Shown here: positions 47,796 to 59,578 of the stretch, piece by piece
How the letters are laid out: every line of letters begins with the position of its first letter
Numbering within the stretch: the first letter of the stretch is position 1
From: Akebia trifoliata
Taxonomy: Eukaryota; Streptophyta; Magnoliopsida; Ranunculales; Lardizabalaceae
NCBI GenBank assembly: GCA_017979445.1
Contig: CM030718.1
Span: forward strand, 24,051,021 to 24,115,020
DNA: 64,000 nt
Reading direction: 5' to 3'
Notes under the pieces: model-generated
Databases searched by the model: none
What the model saw: the letters and a program-made list of their open reading frames with translations, nothing else
Told to the model about the DNA's origin: nothing
Position numbers and translations under genes: made by a program

Positions 47796-49500
47796 CCCGA
47801 ATTTCAAAAGCTTCCCTCGAGTGAGCTTTGGTTAGGTGTTTAGGTAGCGTTTGAAAATGTTTTTGGAAAGTGCTTCTCGTGCTTTTGGCTTTTAAAAGTG
47901 GTTTTAAGTAAAATTAGTGTTGAAGGTGCGGACTTGCCAAAGGAAAGGTAAATTTAATGTTTGGTAAAAATTTGAGAAGCACCTTCCACAAAAGCAAGAA
48001 GTCAAAATTAACACAAGCCAAAAGCGATTTAGCTAGACCTGTTTTCAATTTCTTGTAATAGCTTAAAGTGTTTTTCATTGTTAAACAAGAGACACATTTG
48101 ACCTCATTTTTTCTTATTAAATCGTGAAAATGCTTTCCAATCATGTCTTCCCCAAATGCTAGGTTTTTCCTTCATTTCTTTATATGCGTCCGCCTATCCC
48201 TCTAAAACCCCGTCGCTCACTGTCCATGTTCAAATTGGCATTATGATCATTCGAACACAATCTAGTACAAACGCTATATTTTTAATGAAATAATCAATCT
48301 CACTTTTAAATCTGAAAAACTCTTCTTGAACATGTTTACCAATGAACATTTCTACGATTATTTTTCTATTGAAATGCATTCAGCTAGAGAACTTTCATTG
48401 AACAGTACACCTCATTCCCAAATGAGGCCTTATAAGATAGGAAGATAGGAAGATAGTTTTAAGTTCTTTTTTTTTTTTTTTTTTGTTCTTTTTATTGTTT
48501 AATTTTAATAATCAAAATTTTTAACTGACCCGGTCAATCCAAAATGGTTTGATCGATGAGTTAGATCTGTCGGGCCCAAAAGTGAAGTATTAAATAAGTA
48601 TTTCAGATTTCTTTCCAAAATCAGGCATCTTCAACTTAAGAAAATATTAATTTTATGTATCTTAATACATCTTGTTACAATGCATCACGATTAACACTTG
48701 TAACACTCTTAATGAAATTTTGTGTTATTCTTAGTTTAAATGTTTCTATGTTAATTTGGACTACAATAACTAATATGTACAACCTTAGGAATTAACCTCT
48801 AAACTTGAACTAATTTATTAAGACCATTTCTTATCTTCTCATCAAACTCATTTAACTTTTAATATAATCTTATGTGGAAAAAACTTGAAAAAATTGACTC
48901 AACTTGTGTCCCCCGAGTTGAGGCAACTTGATCACAAGTAGCAAATCATAAAATTTTCTAATTAGGTTAAGGCTTCGTTTGGTTCCATCTAGTAGAAAAA
49001 CATTGTTGTGGATGGATATTATTGTTTTGCCAGTGTCCAGCTCTGAGGGGTTCGACCACCACCAGAAAGCATAGAAAATTGGTAGCAAAAAGGTTGATCA
49101 CCATTAGCGTAAACATCGAGCGTGAATGCACAAAACGTTCAAACATTTGGAATCCTCCCATGGTGAAAACAACGGGCTCTAAGACCATTGTTCCTAGTAC
49201 TTTGGGAGCGTCATTGCGGCAAAAAGTTTGGATTAAAAAAGTTAAGTTTGGATTAAAAAAATTATTTGAATGGGGACCAGTTTTGGTTTAATTTGGATGG
49301 ATGTAGGAAAGTTTTTGGAAAAAATGAGAATATAAGATATCAGAGGTTGAAGCCAATGGATTTTTATGAAAAAAAAAATATTTTTATTTTAAAAACAAAA
49401 AAATAAAATTATTTTTAATTAGATTTTTGAAGAAGAAGAATTAAGGTCGAATAGATGGGTTTTTAGGAAAATGTCAAAGTTCAAAAAAAAAAAAAAAAAA
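47796..49500. other. Intergenic: downstream block of copy 2 and upstream block of copy 3
   Basis: No coding region. The part 47820-48640 is homologous to 55790-58000 and 63020-63780. The part from 48650 is homologous to 42640 onwards. This shows where one duplication unit ends and the next begins (about 48640). Confidence 0.55.
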
Positions 49501-50081
49501 AAAAATCCATAAAGAAGAAGAATAAGAAACTCGACGATTTGCCAATTAATTAGCGAATAACAAATTAATCAGCCATTATACCCCAGTGGGCGGATATTTT
49601 ATGAAAATAAATCAATTAATCCACGACTACTCTATTTGGCAAATATTTCCAAATTTTTGGAAAAAAAATGCTCAAAGTTTGACCATCGACGACAACGTGA
49701 GAGAAAACTCTAGAATTTTTTTCCTTTTTAATGAAAAAACATTTTCCAAGGGTGTGGTTGGGAGACTATTTTCTCCAAAAATTGTCGAGTGAGGGAAAAT
49801 GATATTCCTTTGAAACTGCTTATTCTCTCGTGATCGGGACAACCATATGCATTTTCCCATCAATTAACTCAAGAAATCATAAAGACCCTTAATTACCTTT
49901 CTCATCACCTTGTATTCTTCTAATAATGGAAGGAAAATGTCACTCACTCTTCTAGTGGCCAAACTAGCCCAACTGCAAAGGCTTAAAAGCTGAATTTCTA
50001 AACAACCCACACATCATCTTTACTATTTTGAGAAACCAAGAGCTGATTTGAGCTAAAGAAGAGTCCAAAAGCTTGTAACGG

Positions 50082-50153
50082 CTACAACAACTAAACCCCA
50101 TTTGCATGAAATGTACATATTTTGAATTACTCACCTTCGCCACTATATATATA
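50082..50153 (+). promoter_or_regulatory. Promoter of nsLTP copy 3
   Basis: A TATA tract (50144-50153) lies 85 bp upstream of the start codon. TAACGG (near 50077-50082) precedes CCCCATTTGCATGAAATG, as in copy 2. Confidence 0.62.
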
Positions 50154-50237
50154 CCCCTAAACATGCCATATCAAACACAAGGAGAGAAACGCAAAACACA
50201 TACACAGATACGCAGACATTGTTCCATATAAGCAAAG

Positions 50238-53200
50238 ATGAAGAAGGTGATCATCTGTGTGTTGGTGGTGCTAGCCATGGTTCAACTGATGGTCGAACCA
50301 TCCCAAGCCGTGAACTCTGTCGATGTCGATAAGTCTTTGGTGCAGTGCATCTCTTACTTGACAGGCACTGTGCCTCAGCCAGCTGAGGGATGTTGTGATG
50401 GAGTGAAGAAACTCAAAGGGATGGTGGCAACCACAGCGGATAGGCGCCAAGCTTGCAATTGTGTGAAGACAGCGGCGGCTAAGTACCAGAACATAAAGGA
50501 TGATGCAGTTAGTGCACTCCCTACCAAATGTGGCACTCCACTCTCCTTCCCCATCTTCAAGGACATCAACTGTGACACGTGAGCTCTATTACATTTTTCT
50601 TTTGTTACTGTTCTTCTTAATCTTTTTCGAATAATTATTTTGACACAGCCCTCTTTTTAAATTGATGATATTGCCCCTTTACTCGGATTAACAAAATTGG
50701 CCCAAATATGCTTAGTTGCTTATCTATAATATTAATTTTTCCAAAAAATGTTTGATTTTTTCTAACAAGCTATGTTGAATGAGGCGAGTTCTTCAATAGT
50801 CAATTGAGATTTCAATTAAGAATTAAGGACTACAAAATAAATCGGGCTTAGAAGCATAGGTTAGTTGGTTGATAATTGATATATTGCAATGCAACTTTAA
50901 ACACAATGTGAAAAAGCCCAAATTTGACGGCCTTGGTGTCACGGCCCTATTCTTTCGAAGTGAGGTCGCACGGCGCAAGGGGGTCAAATCCACTTGCAAG
51001 CCTGTAAAATAATCGTACACCACACACACGTAGCTAGCAAACAAGTAAACGAGGCAACACGAGACAAAGCCCGGAAGCAACTTTGTTGATATAATATTGA
51101 ATTACACGGTGTAACGCGTTACAAAAGCAATAGATGCGTTACAAGCAAATGATGATCCTATGACACGTGGGACTTCCACGGAGCTGGGCTTCAAGGGCTT
51201 CAACAACGTGGGTGTAGGCCGGGGATTGGGATAGCACTAACACCCTTCCTACAAGGTAGATATCTTTCCTTTCCCAAGTTTCCAGAAGGAAACATCAAAA
51301 GTGGAAGCCGGTCATACTCCCTTATTAAGAAAATGCCATTAAGCTAACAAGGATGCCCTGGTACGGGGCTGATATGTACCCTAAGCTAACAGATATGCCC
51401 TGGTACGGGGCTGACATGGCTTCATAACAAGCCTTACATAGTATTACATGGGTGCTCCCGGGTAGCTCCGAGGCGAGCTTACACCTAACTCTAGGTGACA
51501 GATGATTTGGTCGTTACAGTCTCCCCCACCTATTCTGCAGACGTCCTCGTCGCATTGAGCTGGCAAACTCTTCAATCGACTGCTTGAAAGGTTGTAGGTT
51601 CTCTGTACTCTCCTATGTAGCTTCAAATTCTGGCATGTCCTGTGTGACGAAGTACTCCACGTGCTGCTGCTGCTGTTGCTGGATGGAACTGCTCCTGAAA
51701 TGACGTCTTCGAGAACTTTGTCGACAACACGCTTTGGCTGAAAAGCTGAATGAGAAGTGGTACGTGTTGGAATGCTGCGTGCAGGATCTCCTAGATCTGC
51801 ATGGTACGGCTTGAGACTTCTTGCATGGATGACAGAGTAGATGCTGTGTAACCTGTATGGTAACTAGAGTTTAGCAAACCTGTACGTCCTTGGACTATGT
51901 CTCCTGTAGCCTGAAACAATAGTGTGAGAAGTTAAACACTGTTGGCCTGATATAAGTTCAAAAGTACTCTTGTTGGAGAAAGAGTTCTTCTGAGTAGTGG
52001 AATTGAACAAATTCGCCCAATTCTCATGATCGGCATTGGCAAGATGCCTAACATACTCCAACGCAGAACTGAATCTCTCCGTTGGCCAAACTGATTGACG
52101 ATGTACACTGTTCGAAAAATCAAGCTGGAATCTAAGTAGTCTGCACGGTCTGTCCCATAACTTTCCTGTGACTCTTGAATCTCTGACACTGACAACACTC
52201 TGAGGTACATCCCAATTCTTGCTGACACTCTGACTAAATAGCTGAGGGGCTTCTTCTACAACTTGAATCTTACAGTAACCTGATCTCTGACCTAACTTTG
52301 AAAAATACTTGGCTGTCCAAGCTTATCAAACAAGTCGGTACTCTGCTGGATCGGATAGTTGTTCTTGATGGTGATCTTCTTTGATGCTCGATAATCGATA
52401 CAACGTCGTGAAGACCCATACTTATGTTGCTTGCTCAACTCAACTAGTCTTGGAAGATTCATCCTGTAAGGCCTCTCTATAAGAGGTGTGGCAACAGGTA
52501 GCAATTTATTCTGATGATCATTCGACCTACGTGGCTGTAGTGTCTTCGGAAGCAAATTCGCTGTCACGTCATCAACTTCTGCTAAAACCTGTGTAACTTG
52601 TGTGGGAGTTGAACTATGGTCCTTTTCTTCTGCTTCAACTCTCAAGGAAGCAATGTACGGTTGCTTCCCTTTTTTCAACTGAACGGCTGAAATCAATTTT
52701 CCCTCTTCCTTGCTAGTGGAGACGGGAACAAAGCTGGGACATTCGCCTAGCATGCCCAAGGTGTTGGCGAATGGCATTGGTACAACCCTGTTCTGTCGCA
52801 TAAAATCCATCCCAATGACAACTCTAAACTCATCGAGCGGAACTGCGAGTAAATCAAGCTTACCCTTCCATGTACCTATCTTGACAGACACTGACTTGGC
52901 CGAACCTTGGATAGGAGTGGCTTGAGAGTTTACAACTTTCATTCGGCTTGAACCCTTATCCAGTCGGATATTGAGACATTTCGCCTCTGCAGGGGTAATG
53001 AAGCTGTGCGTTGATCTTGTATCAACTATTGCCTGGGTGGTCTTCCCACCAACTTCAATATCGACATACATAAGACCCTTCCATTTCTGGCTATTCTGAG
53101 TCTCAGATGTCTGCTTCATTGCATTCAAAAGATGCAAGGCTCCCATTTGAGGAGAATCTTCGTGATCTCGCCCACTTGTACTTTCGTGACTAGGGTCACT

Positions 53201-55569
53201 CTGGGAAGTTAATAGTGCAGTCAATTTGGCTCGCTGTTGGCACTTAAATGTCTTGTGAGGCCCACCACACAAAACACATCCATGCTTGTGACGACGCTTG
53301 ACTGGCGAGGTACTTCTGCTCTGTGAAGGAGAGGAGTTCTGTGAGGATCTCGGACTAGAACTCTTTCTATGCCCTCCATTCTTGCCATTCGAAGACTTCT
53401 TTGTGTACTCAGGTTGCTGGTAGTAACCCTTCGACTAAGGATTTACATACTGTTGGCTCCCTCCCGCGGGAGTATAATCAGTCAACCGCTCGGCTGCTAC
53501 AATTGTAGACGCGAGATCTTCCACACGTTGCCGTTGGAGTTCTGTCTGAACCCAAGGCTTGAGTCCTTCTTGGAACGAGAACAGTTTGTCTTTCTCTGAC
53601 ATGTTACGGATATCAAGCATCAAGGCGGAAAACTGCTTGACGTACTCGTGAACTGTACCTGTATGTTGGAGTTGCCTCAACTTTTTGCGGGCAATGAACT
53701 CCACGTTCTCTGGTAAGAACTGGTGCTTCAATTCTTTCTTGAGGTCCTCCCATGTATCGATGGAACATTAGCCACTTTCCATCTCGGTGTACTTTGTCCA
53801 CCACCATAGTTTGGCGTCACCTGCAAGATACATAGAAGCAGTTGTTACTTTTACCTCTTTGGAATCCGAACGAGCTGCACGGAAGTACTGCTCCATGTCG
53901 AATAGGAAATTCTCAAGCTCTTTTGCATCGCGAACACCATCGAAGGTATGTGGCTCGGGTACTCGCAAGCGCGAGGGAAAAGCTTCACTATTGGTAGGCT
54001 GTTCGTTACCGACGACGCGGACCAGGAGACCTACTTTTGTAGTGAGCTCTGTAATCTGTTCCTGTAAGACGGCTAGGTTGTCTTGGGTATCTTCTTCGAG
54101 GGCTGTCACTCTAGCTCTGAATGTCTCGGATCTTTCCTCCAGCGTGCTCTGGCGACCATCTAAATGCGCAATACCATCAACAATATCGGATAGCATACCT
54201 ATATTTTCCTCCAATACCTCAATGCGTTCCTTGTTTGTACGTGGTGGTGGTGTGTTTGGAGCGGGTTGGTCCGCGGTACTAGTGGTTCCTCTTGCCATCG
54301 TTCGCGTGAACTAAATGGAATCTCGGGAAAATAGCTAGGGGGAATACCAACTGTACTCAAACAACTATAGCTCTGATACCAACTGTCACGGCCCTATTCT
54401 TTCGAAGCGTGGTCGCGCGACGCAAGGGGGTCAAATCCACTTGCAAACCTGTAAAATGATCGTACACCACACACACGTAACTAGCAAACAAGTAAACGAG
54501 GTAACACGAGGCAAAGTCTGGAGGTAACTTTGTTGATATAATATTGAATTACACAGTGTAACGCGTTACAAAAGCAATAGATGCGTTACAAGCAAATGAT
54601 GATCCTATGACACGCGGGACTTCCACAGAGCTGGGCTTCAAGGGCTTCAACAACGTGGGTGTAGGCCGGGGATTGGGATAGCACTGACACCCTTCCTACA
54701 AGGTAGATATCTTTCCTTTCTCAGGTTTTCAGAAGGAAACATCAAAAGTGGAGGTCGGTCATACTCCCTTATTACGAAAATGCCACTAAGCTAACAAGGA
54801 TGCCCTGGCACGGGGCTGACATGTACCCTAAGCTAATAGATATGCCCTGGTACGGGGTTGACATGGCTTCATAACGAGCCTTACATAGTATTACATGGGT
54901 GCTCCCGGGTAGCTTCGGGGCGAGCTTACACCTAACTCTAGGTGATAGATGATTTGGTCGTTACACTTGGGCTGTCAAATTTCATAAAATTAGATGGATA
55001 AAGGGGTTGAATTGGCGTCGAATTTTTCATTGTTAATTTTTTTTTTTGACAGGCCGAAACTATCAAATTAATGAAGGATGAGAGAAATTCGATAGCTCTA
55101 AACCGTCAAATTTGAGAATATCTAGAATTTCAACGGTCCTAGACCGTCAAAATTCAGTTTCTAAAATTCATGGGCATTGGCCTGTCAATTTTTTTTTTCG
55201 AATTTTCCAATTTTCACGTAGTGAAAGGTGTATTATAAGAGAACTTTGATTTAAAAAATGAAGGGTAAGAGTAGGACTTTTTGCGGAAAAAAATAAAGAT
55301 TTTCTAACAAATCAAAGTGTTCACATAGAACAAAGAAATTTTTGCAAGTGGTTGAAAGGCAAGGATATTTTCCCCATTTTCTTTTAGTCTCTCAATGAAT
55401 GATCGCAATCAAGGGATATATCATCAGTTTAAAAATCCGGGGTCTCTTAAATAATACCCAAAACCCATAGGCTAATGTCAAAATTACCATTTAAAAAAAA
55501 AACTCAAATCCTTTTTATTTTGTTTGTAATTTGTCTGTTTCTTTTATCTTGTGATGCAGTGTCCCATAA
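50238..55569 (+). CDS. Type I nsLTP, copy 3, Cys1 lost, 5-kb intron
   Basis: Joins 50238-50578 and 55560-55569, 116 residues, ending CDTVP if spliced (CDT if not). Signal peptide as in the other copies. The mature N-terminus is VNSVDVDKS: the first of the eight cysteines is Ser through one G-to-C change (TGT to TCT), so the Cys1-Cys6 disulfide of type I proteins cannot form and Cys6 is left unpaired. FPIS has become FPIF. The other seven cysteines and TTADR are intact. The intron (50579-55559, 4,981 bp; GTGAGC...TGCAG) is inflated by a CACTA-type MITE and an antisense Ty3/gypsy element of 4.0 kb. Without them it would be near 0.65 kb. AATAAA-like ACATAAAG follows near 55670. Likely transcribed, but folding, stability and splicing may be impaired. 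Confidence 0.85.
50937..51518 (-). repeat. Gypsy 3' LTR, 582 bp
   Basis: Plus-strand left LTR. It is the same length as its partner and bounded by TG...CA. The words 'gatgccctgg(t/c)acggggctga' occur twice within it as a short internal repeat. Confidence 0.95.
51840..54298 (-). pseudogene. Gypsy gag-pol remnant: gag, protease, RT and integrase fragments
   Basis: Gag starts at 54298 (MARGTTSTADQ), with a coiled-coil-like segment and the capsid motif FLFDMEQYFRAA...LAGDAKLWWWTKY, then a stop at 53768-53770. It resumes at 53731 with the rest of capsid (EYVKQFSALMLDI). A zinc knuckle CVLCGGPHKTFKC (C-X2-C-X4-H-X4-C) is near 53287. The 326-codon frame (53272-52292) has a protease whose usual DTG/DSG reads DTR, then only the first part of RT (RRCIDYRASKKITIKNNYP), with an internal loss before it. 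Fragments at 52228-51864 match integrase. A possible chromodomain-like tail follows. Most of RT and RNase H are missing, so the element is not autonomous. Confidence 0.85.
54384..54965 (-). repeat. Gypsy 5' LTR, 582 bp
   Basis: The right-hand LTR on the plus strand, partner of 50937-51518. It carries the minus-strand promoter of the element, so any transcription from it would run against the host nsLTP gene. Confidence 0.95.
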
Positions 55570-55935
55570 GCTGGAGGGTTTTAGGCAGAAGAGGAAGTAA
55601 AGAGGGGAGCATCTAAGACATCTACTATTGCTACCTCAACTATCCCAATAGAAGTTTTGTAATTTTAAAACATAAAGTGTTCTTCTCAATGCAATTCCTA
55701 TGTAAGAGGTTGAGATCTGTCTCAACTGTCTTCCCTTAATTATTAAGAAACAAAAATTTCAAAAGATACTTCTCTCGTGTGAGCTTTGGTGAGGTGTTTA
55801 GGTAGCGTTACTAAAAATGTATCTGGAAAGTGCTTCTGTGCTTTGGTTTTTAAAAGTGGTTTTAGGTAAAATTAATGTTGCATTTGCCAAATTGTTAAAA
55901 AAATAAATATGAATAATGATTTTCTTACTGGAAAG

Positions 55936-56098
55936 TCTTCACTCAGCTGATGCGGCAAGGACATGGAATCATAGATATGTTTCCTCGGAATACACAACTG
56001 CACATCTTTTATGGGGTTTTGTAAATGTGTATCCTGAGAAAACAGATCTATGATTCCTTGTCCATGACATATCAGCCAAGTATTGACTGAGTGAAGAA
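55936..56098. mobile_element. Fold-back MITE downstream of copy 3
   Basis: The left end TCTTCACTCAG matches the reverse complement of CTGAGTGAAGA on the right. Further in, 'ggaatcatagatatg' is mirrored by 'agatctatgattcc'. Related cores occur at 22150-22200 and in the copy 4 intron. Non-coding. Confidence 0.65.
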
Positions 56099-57209
56099 TT
56101 TCTAGTTAGTTTGGTACAAATTTGAGAATCATTTTCACAAAAGTAAGAAGTCAAAAATGAGCAAAAGCCGGTAGTGGCTTAATTAGATCCACTTTCAACT
56201 TCTTGTAAGTGTCCTTCAAAACTTCAACTTACAACCGTCCATTATTTCGAAGGAAGTCCTTTAAATCACTATTCATTGCTTCATATTTGAAGAGGAGAGA
56301 AAAGATTAGAAGCTCCGCCTCTATCACTATTCACCTTTTGCAATAAACCTTATTGTGTCTCATTTTTAAAAAAATGTCAATTTTAACCTCCTCTTTTCAT
56401 GTAATATGATTTAGATGCCATTTTTGACCCTTACAAACTTTAAAGTCTTTTCATTTAATATTTTAAAAATCAAACCAAATCAGTTAATCAATCAAGCTCG
56501 ATGAAATTTTTTCACAAATTATGTTTGATTGTGAACCACTAATTTTGCAAGATTTTCTTGCTTAAGAAAATAAATTAAGGTAATTAATGTATATATCTTA
56601 TTAAACAACTATAAAATTTGTTTGAACAAGTGTTATAATGTTTTGTAATCTTGAGATTATAATTTGAGACAAACCTTTGTAATGCTAAGATAGTGTATTA
56701 ACTTTTAATTGGGGCGTGATAAATGATTTAAGAAATTGGGGTGCAATAAGTTAAAGTTGGGTTGCCAATAGCATTTCTCTAATATTTTTTCTTCTTTTGA
56801 TTGGGGTACAATAAGTAAAAGTTGGAAAGTCAATAGCAACACTCTTTTTATTTTACATTTGTTTTTTAGAATGTGTTTGAATAGTGTTTTAGAGTAATGA
56901 ATAATGATTTGAAGGTGGAACTCATTGGAGTAGAAAAGTGGCTTGGAGCCTTCATATTGAAGAAGATTCCAATTTGAATGCAACTTTTAAAGCTCTCGGT
57001 TGGAGTTGCTCTAATAACCAAAAGTGCTTTTCATCATCAAATGAGAGACACGTATTTGATTTCATATTTTTTTCCAATGAAATTGTGAAAATGCTCTCCA
57101 ATCATTTCTTCCCCAAATGCAAGGGTTTTTCTTTCATTTTTTCACGGCCATCCACCATCTTCTCCTCTCTTCTCATCCTTCTAAATTCCCATCGCTTGCT
57201 ATATCCTTT
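56099..57209. other. Intergenic, downstream block of nsLTP copy 3
   Basis: Homologous in part to 47990-48180 and 63180-63360 ('aaagcggcttaga'-like words). No coding region was recognised. Confidence 0.5.
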
Positions 57210-57476
57210 TTTTTTAATAACTGGATATCCCTATAGACAGAGGACCAAGCCCGTATATAGGCTTTTCCTAGTCCATAGACCATGGTCTTGTCCAAGGAAT
57301 AGTCACGGGGCACGTGCAATGCTCGCATATCACACGTATTAGGTAAGTGAGGGTGCACCCTCACTTGGGTGTCCCCTGAGGAATTAATGCTCATAATGGG
57401 TATCAAACTCACGACCTACGGACATTAACTGCTTATCGGTCCGAAATTGCCATTGAGCCAACCCTTCGGGTTCACA
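57210..57476 (-). mobile_element. Au-like SINE, copy 2
   Basis: Read on the minus strand it begins TGTGAACCCGAAGGGTTGGC, with A box-like TTGGCTCAATGGC and B box-like GAGTTTGATACCC. It continues with 'gagggtgcaccctcactta' and ends in an A-rich tail (the T run at 57207-57215). The direct repeat ATATCCTTT flanks both sides (57201-57209 and 57477-57485). The complete target duplication and tail mark a more recent insertion than the copy at 14.1 kb. Confidence 0.85.
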
Positions 57477-58261
57477 ATATCCTTTATTATTCCTTAACAA
57501 CATCGTGTCCCTCTAAAACCCCATTGCTCACTATCCACTGTCCTTTATTATTCCTTCTCCAACTATTATTGACATCCATGTTCAAGGTAATTGGCATTAT
57601 GGTCATTCGAACACAACCAATTACAAAAGCTATTTTTTGAATGAAATGGTTCATCACACTTTTAAATCCGAAAAAAATTGTTGAACATGATTACCATTGA
57701 ACATTTTTACAAACTTTTTATATCGAAAATGCATTCAACTAAAGTATTTTCATTGAACGCACCTCGTTCCCAAATGAAAACTTAAGACCAGAAGATGTAT
57801 TTAAGTATTTTTTTTTTCTTTCCATTCTTTTAGTTGTTTAAACTTAAGAACCAATGCTTTAAAAAATGGACCGATAATTGATCGGGTCGGTCCAAACTGG
57901 TCCAACTAGAGAGTCAGACCAATCAGGCTCAAAAGTGAAATATTAAATAAGTATTTTGGATTTCTTCCCAAAATTAGGCATCTTCAATTTAAAAAAACAT
58001 GATTAGATGCCATGAGGGTGTAGATCACAAAATTTTAGAAAAATAAAAGTAAATTTTCATTATTGAATTAGAAATTTGAGTGGCCATGATCCCTTTTCAA
58101 AATAATGGATCAAGCTTATTTTATTTGAAAAAAAAATTGATCCAGGCCATGAATTCTAGATATGTGTGTTGTTATTTCGCGAGCACAACAATCCATGTGG
58201 ACTTAAACATCTCAAACATTATTAAGTCATTTTGTAACAAGTTTGAAGATAAAAAATTCAT
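57477..58261. other. Intergenic, homologous to 48180-48640
   Basis: The continuation of the downstream block of copy 3 ('aatggcattatggtcattcg' type words are shared with 48230). No coding region was recognised. Confidence 0.5.
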
Positions 58262-59578
58262 ATAATCTATAGACTCATTTTTGTTTTCATCCATGTAAAT
58301 TGATTTTCTTGCAAGATTTTGTAAACAATCAATGTATAAGATTGTATATACTTAACTTGAATATATTTCATCAAAGTTAGCTCTAAGGAGGTTTCAAGAA
58401 AAGTTAAATTCTTTTGAAGATCAAGTGCGAAGGAGGTTTCAAGAAGAGTGAAGAAGATAATCAAGTTTAAGAAGAATGAAAGTCAAGACCAAGTTCAACT
58501 CTCATCAAAATTTGGATTGAAAAAATTTAGGTTAGTGTGTGAGTGTCCTCGGTCGGTCGACTGACCTATGATTGGTCGACCAAACTCGTGGTTTAGCCCC
58601 TTACTTCTTTTCTTTTCTCAAGCGACCAAACTTGATCAGTCGATCAAACCCAAAACTTGATAACCTCTCTTTTTGCTCATTCAAATGATTGAGTCTAATC
58701 GATCAACCAACCCAAAACTTGATAACCTCTTATGTTCATTCGGGCGATCGAGTCTAATCGATCAACTTAACCCGAAACTTGATGACCTCATTTTATATTC
58801 ACTCGGGAAACTAAACCCGAAAGTCTCATAGCTCTCGAGTTTTGATCAGTCGGTCGACCCACTCTCGTTCAGTTAACTGAACGATAAGAAACTGTCTCAT
58901 GACTTTTTCATATTCTGTTTCAAACGACCATGTCTTTTGAGATTTATCTGATCTTTCTGTTTCGTCAAATTTGTTGAACCCTCCAGATTTTATTTTAATC
59001 AGTTAGGGTTTCTCTTCTAAACCTATCTCTTATTCTTTTCTATAAATAGGAGAGACCTGTCAGAGCTTCTCATCAAGTAAAAAAGAAAAGAGTAAAATTT
59101 CTATAGATCTGAGAAACTTTTTTCACATCTTCTTTTTTTCTTCTCTGATCGTTCTCCTAGTAATATTCTGAGTAAGAGAAAGAGAGAAAGTTTGTTATAT
59201 TGAATGTTCTTTATTAAAGATTTCTAGTTGAGAAATCATTCGGACGGCCTGAGTAAAAGTCTCTAGCAGAGTTTTTGGGTGGTATGCTCGTTTTTCCATG
59301 TAAGTGGTTGGAATCCAAAATTCATTGAATAAAAGGCATCAGCTCATCAAGATTTTGAGCTTTTCGAGAGTGGAGTAGGGACTAACGACACTAAACCACT
59401 ATAAATTTGTGCCTCTTGTGTGGTTTGTATCTCTTTAAACTTATCAATTGAATGTTGTTTGTGTAAATCTGGTTGTTTATTGTTGCTATTATTTGATTAA
59501 TTATTAAATTAAACTTGATTAATTAGAATACCTATTCACCCTCACTCTAGGTATTATTGTGAGTTATTTTATAATCAA
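58262..59578 (+). mobile_element. Probable copia (SIRE-like) LTR remnant
   Basis: The segment interrupts homology between nsLTP units. It has short repeats (58560-58890) built on 'gatcgag/gatcaa', 'cccaaaacttgataacctct' and 'ggtcgac'. A TATA-like 'ctataaatagg' is at 59041 followed by a leader. Near its end it has 'aatacctattcaccctcac', similar to the region beyond LTRs of SIRE-type copia elements. Ends are not precisely placed and no coding domains remain. Confidence 0.45.

Larger units (their letters stand above)
50937..54965 (-). mobile_element. Ty3/gypsy chromovirus-like retrotransposon, internally deleted
   Basis: LTRs of exactly 582 bp each (50937-51518 and 54384-54965) start TGTCACGGCCC and end CGTTACA. 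I count about 32 differences by eye, roughly 5.5%. CTTGG flanks both ends (50932-50936 and 54966-54970), a perfect 5-bp target duplication. On the minus strand TGGTATCAGAGC (54381-54370) is the primer site two bases from the LTR, and AGGTGGGGGAGAC precedes the 3' LTR. The interior is 2.9 kb, with gag and parts of pol. It lies antisense in the nsLTP copy 3 intron. Confidence 0.95.
50902..55223. mobile_element. CACTA-type MITE (288 bp) split by the gypsy element
   Basis: The left end is CACAATGTGAAAAAG and the reverse complement of the right end is CACTACGTGAAAATTGG. AAA flanks both sides (50899-50901 and 55224-55226), fitting the 3-bp duplication of CACTA elements. Removing the retrotransposon and one target duplication leaves about 288 bp. 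The interior repeats 'gtcaaattt' and 'ccgtcaaa' words. It inserted in the intron first and the retrotransposon later landed in it. Confidence 0.7.

Noticed and set aside
53787..54314. 175-codon plus-strand frame over the gypsy gag
   Set aside because: It is the shadow of the minus-strand gag reading frame, whose motifs are clear.
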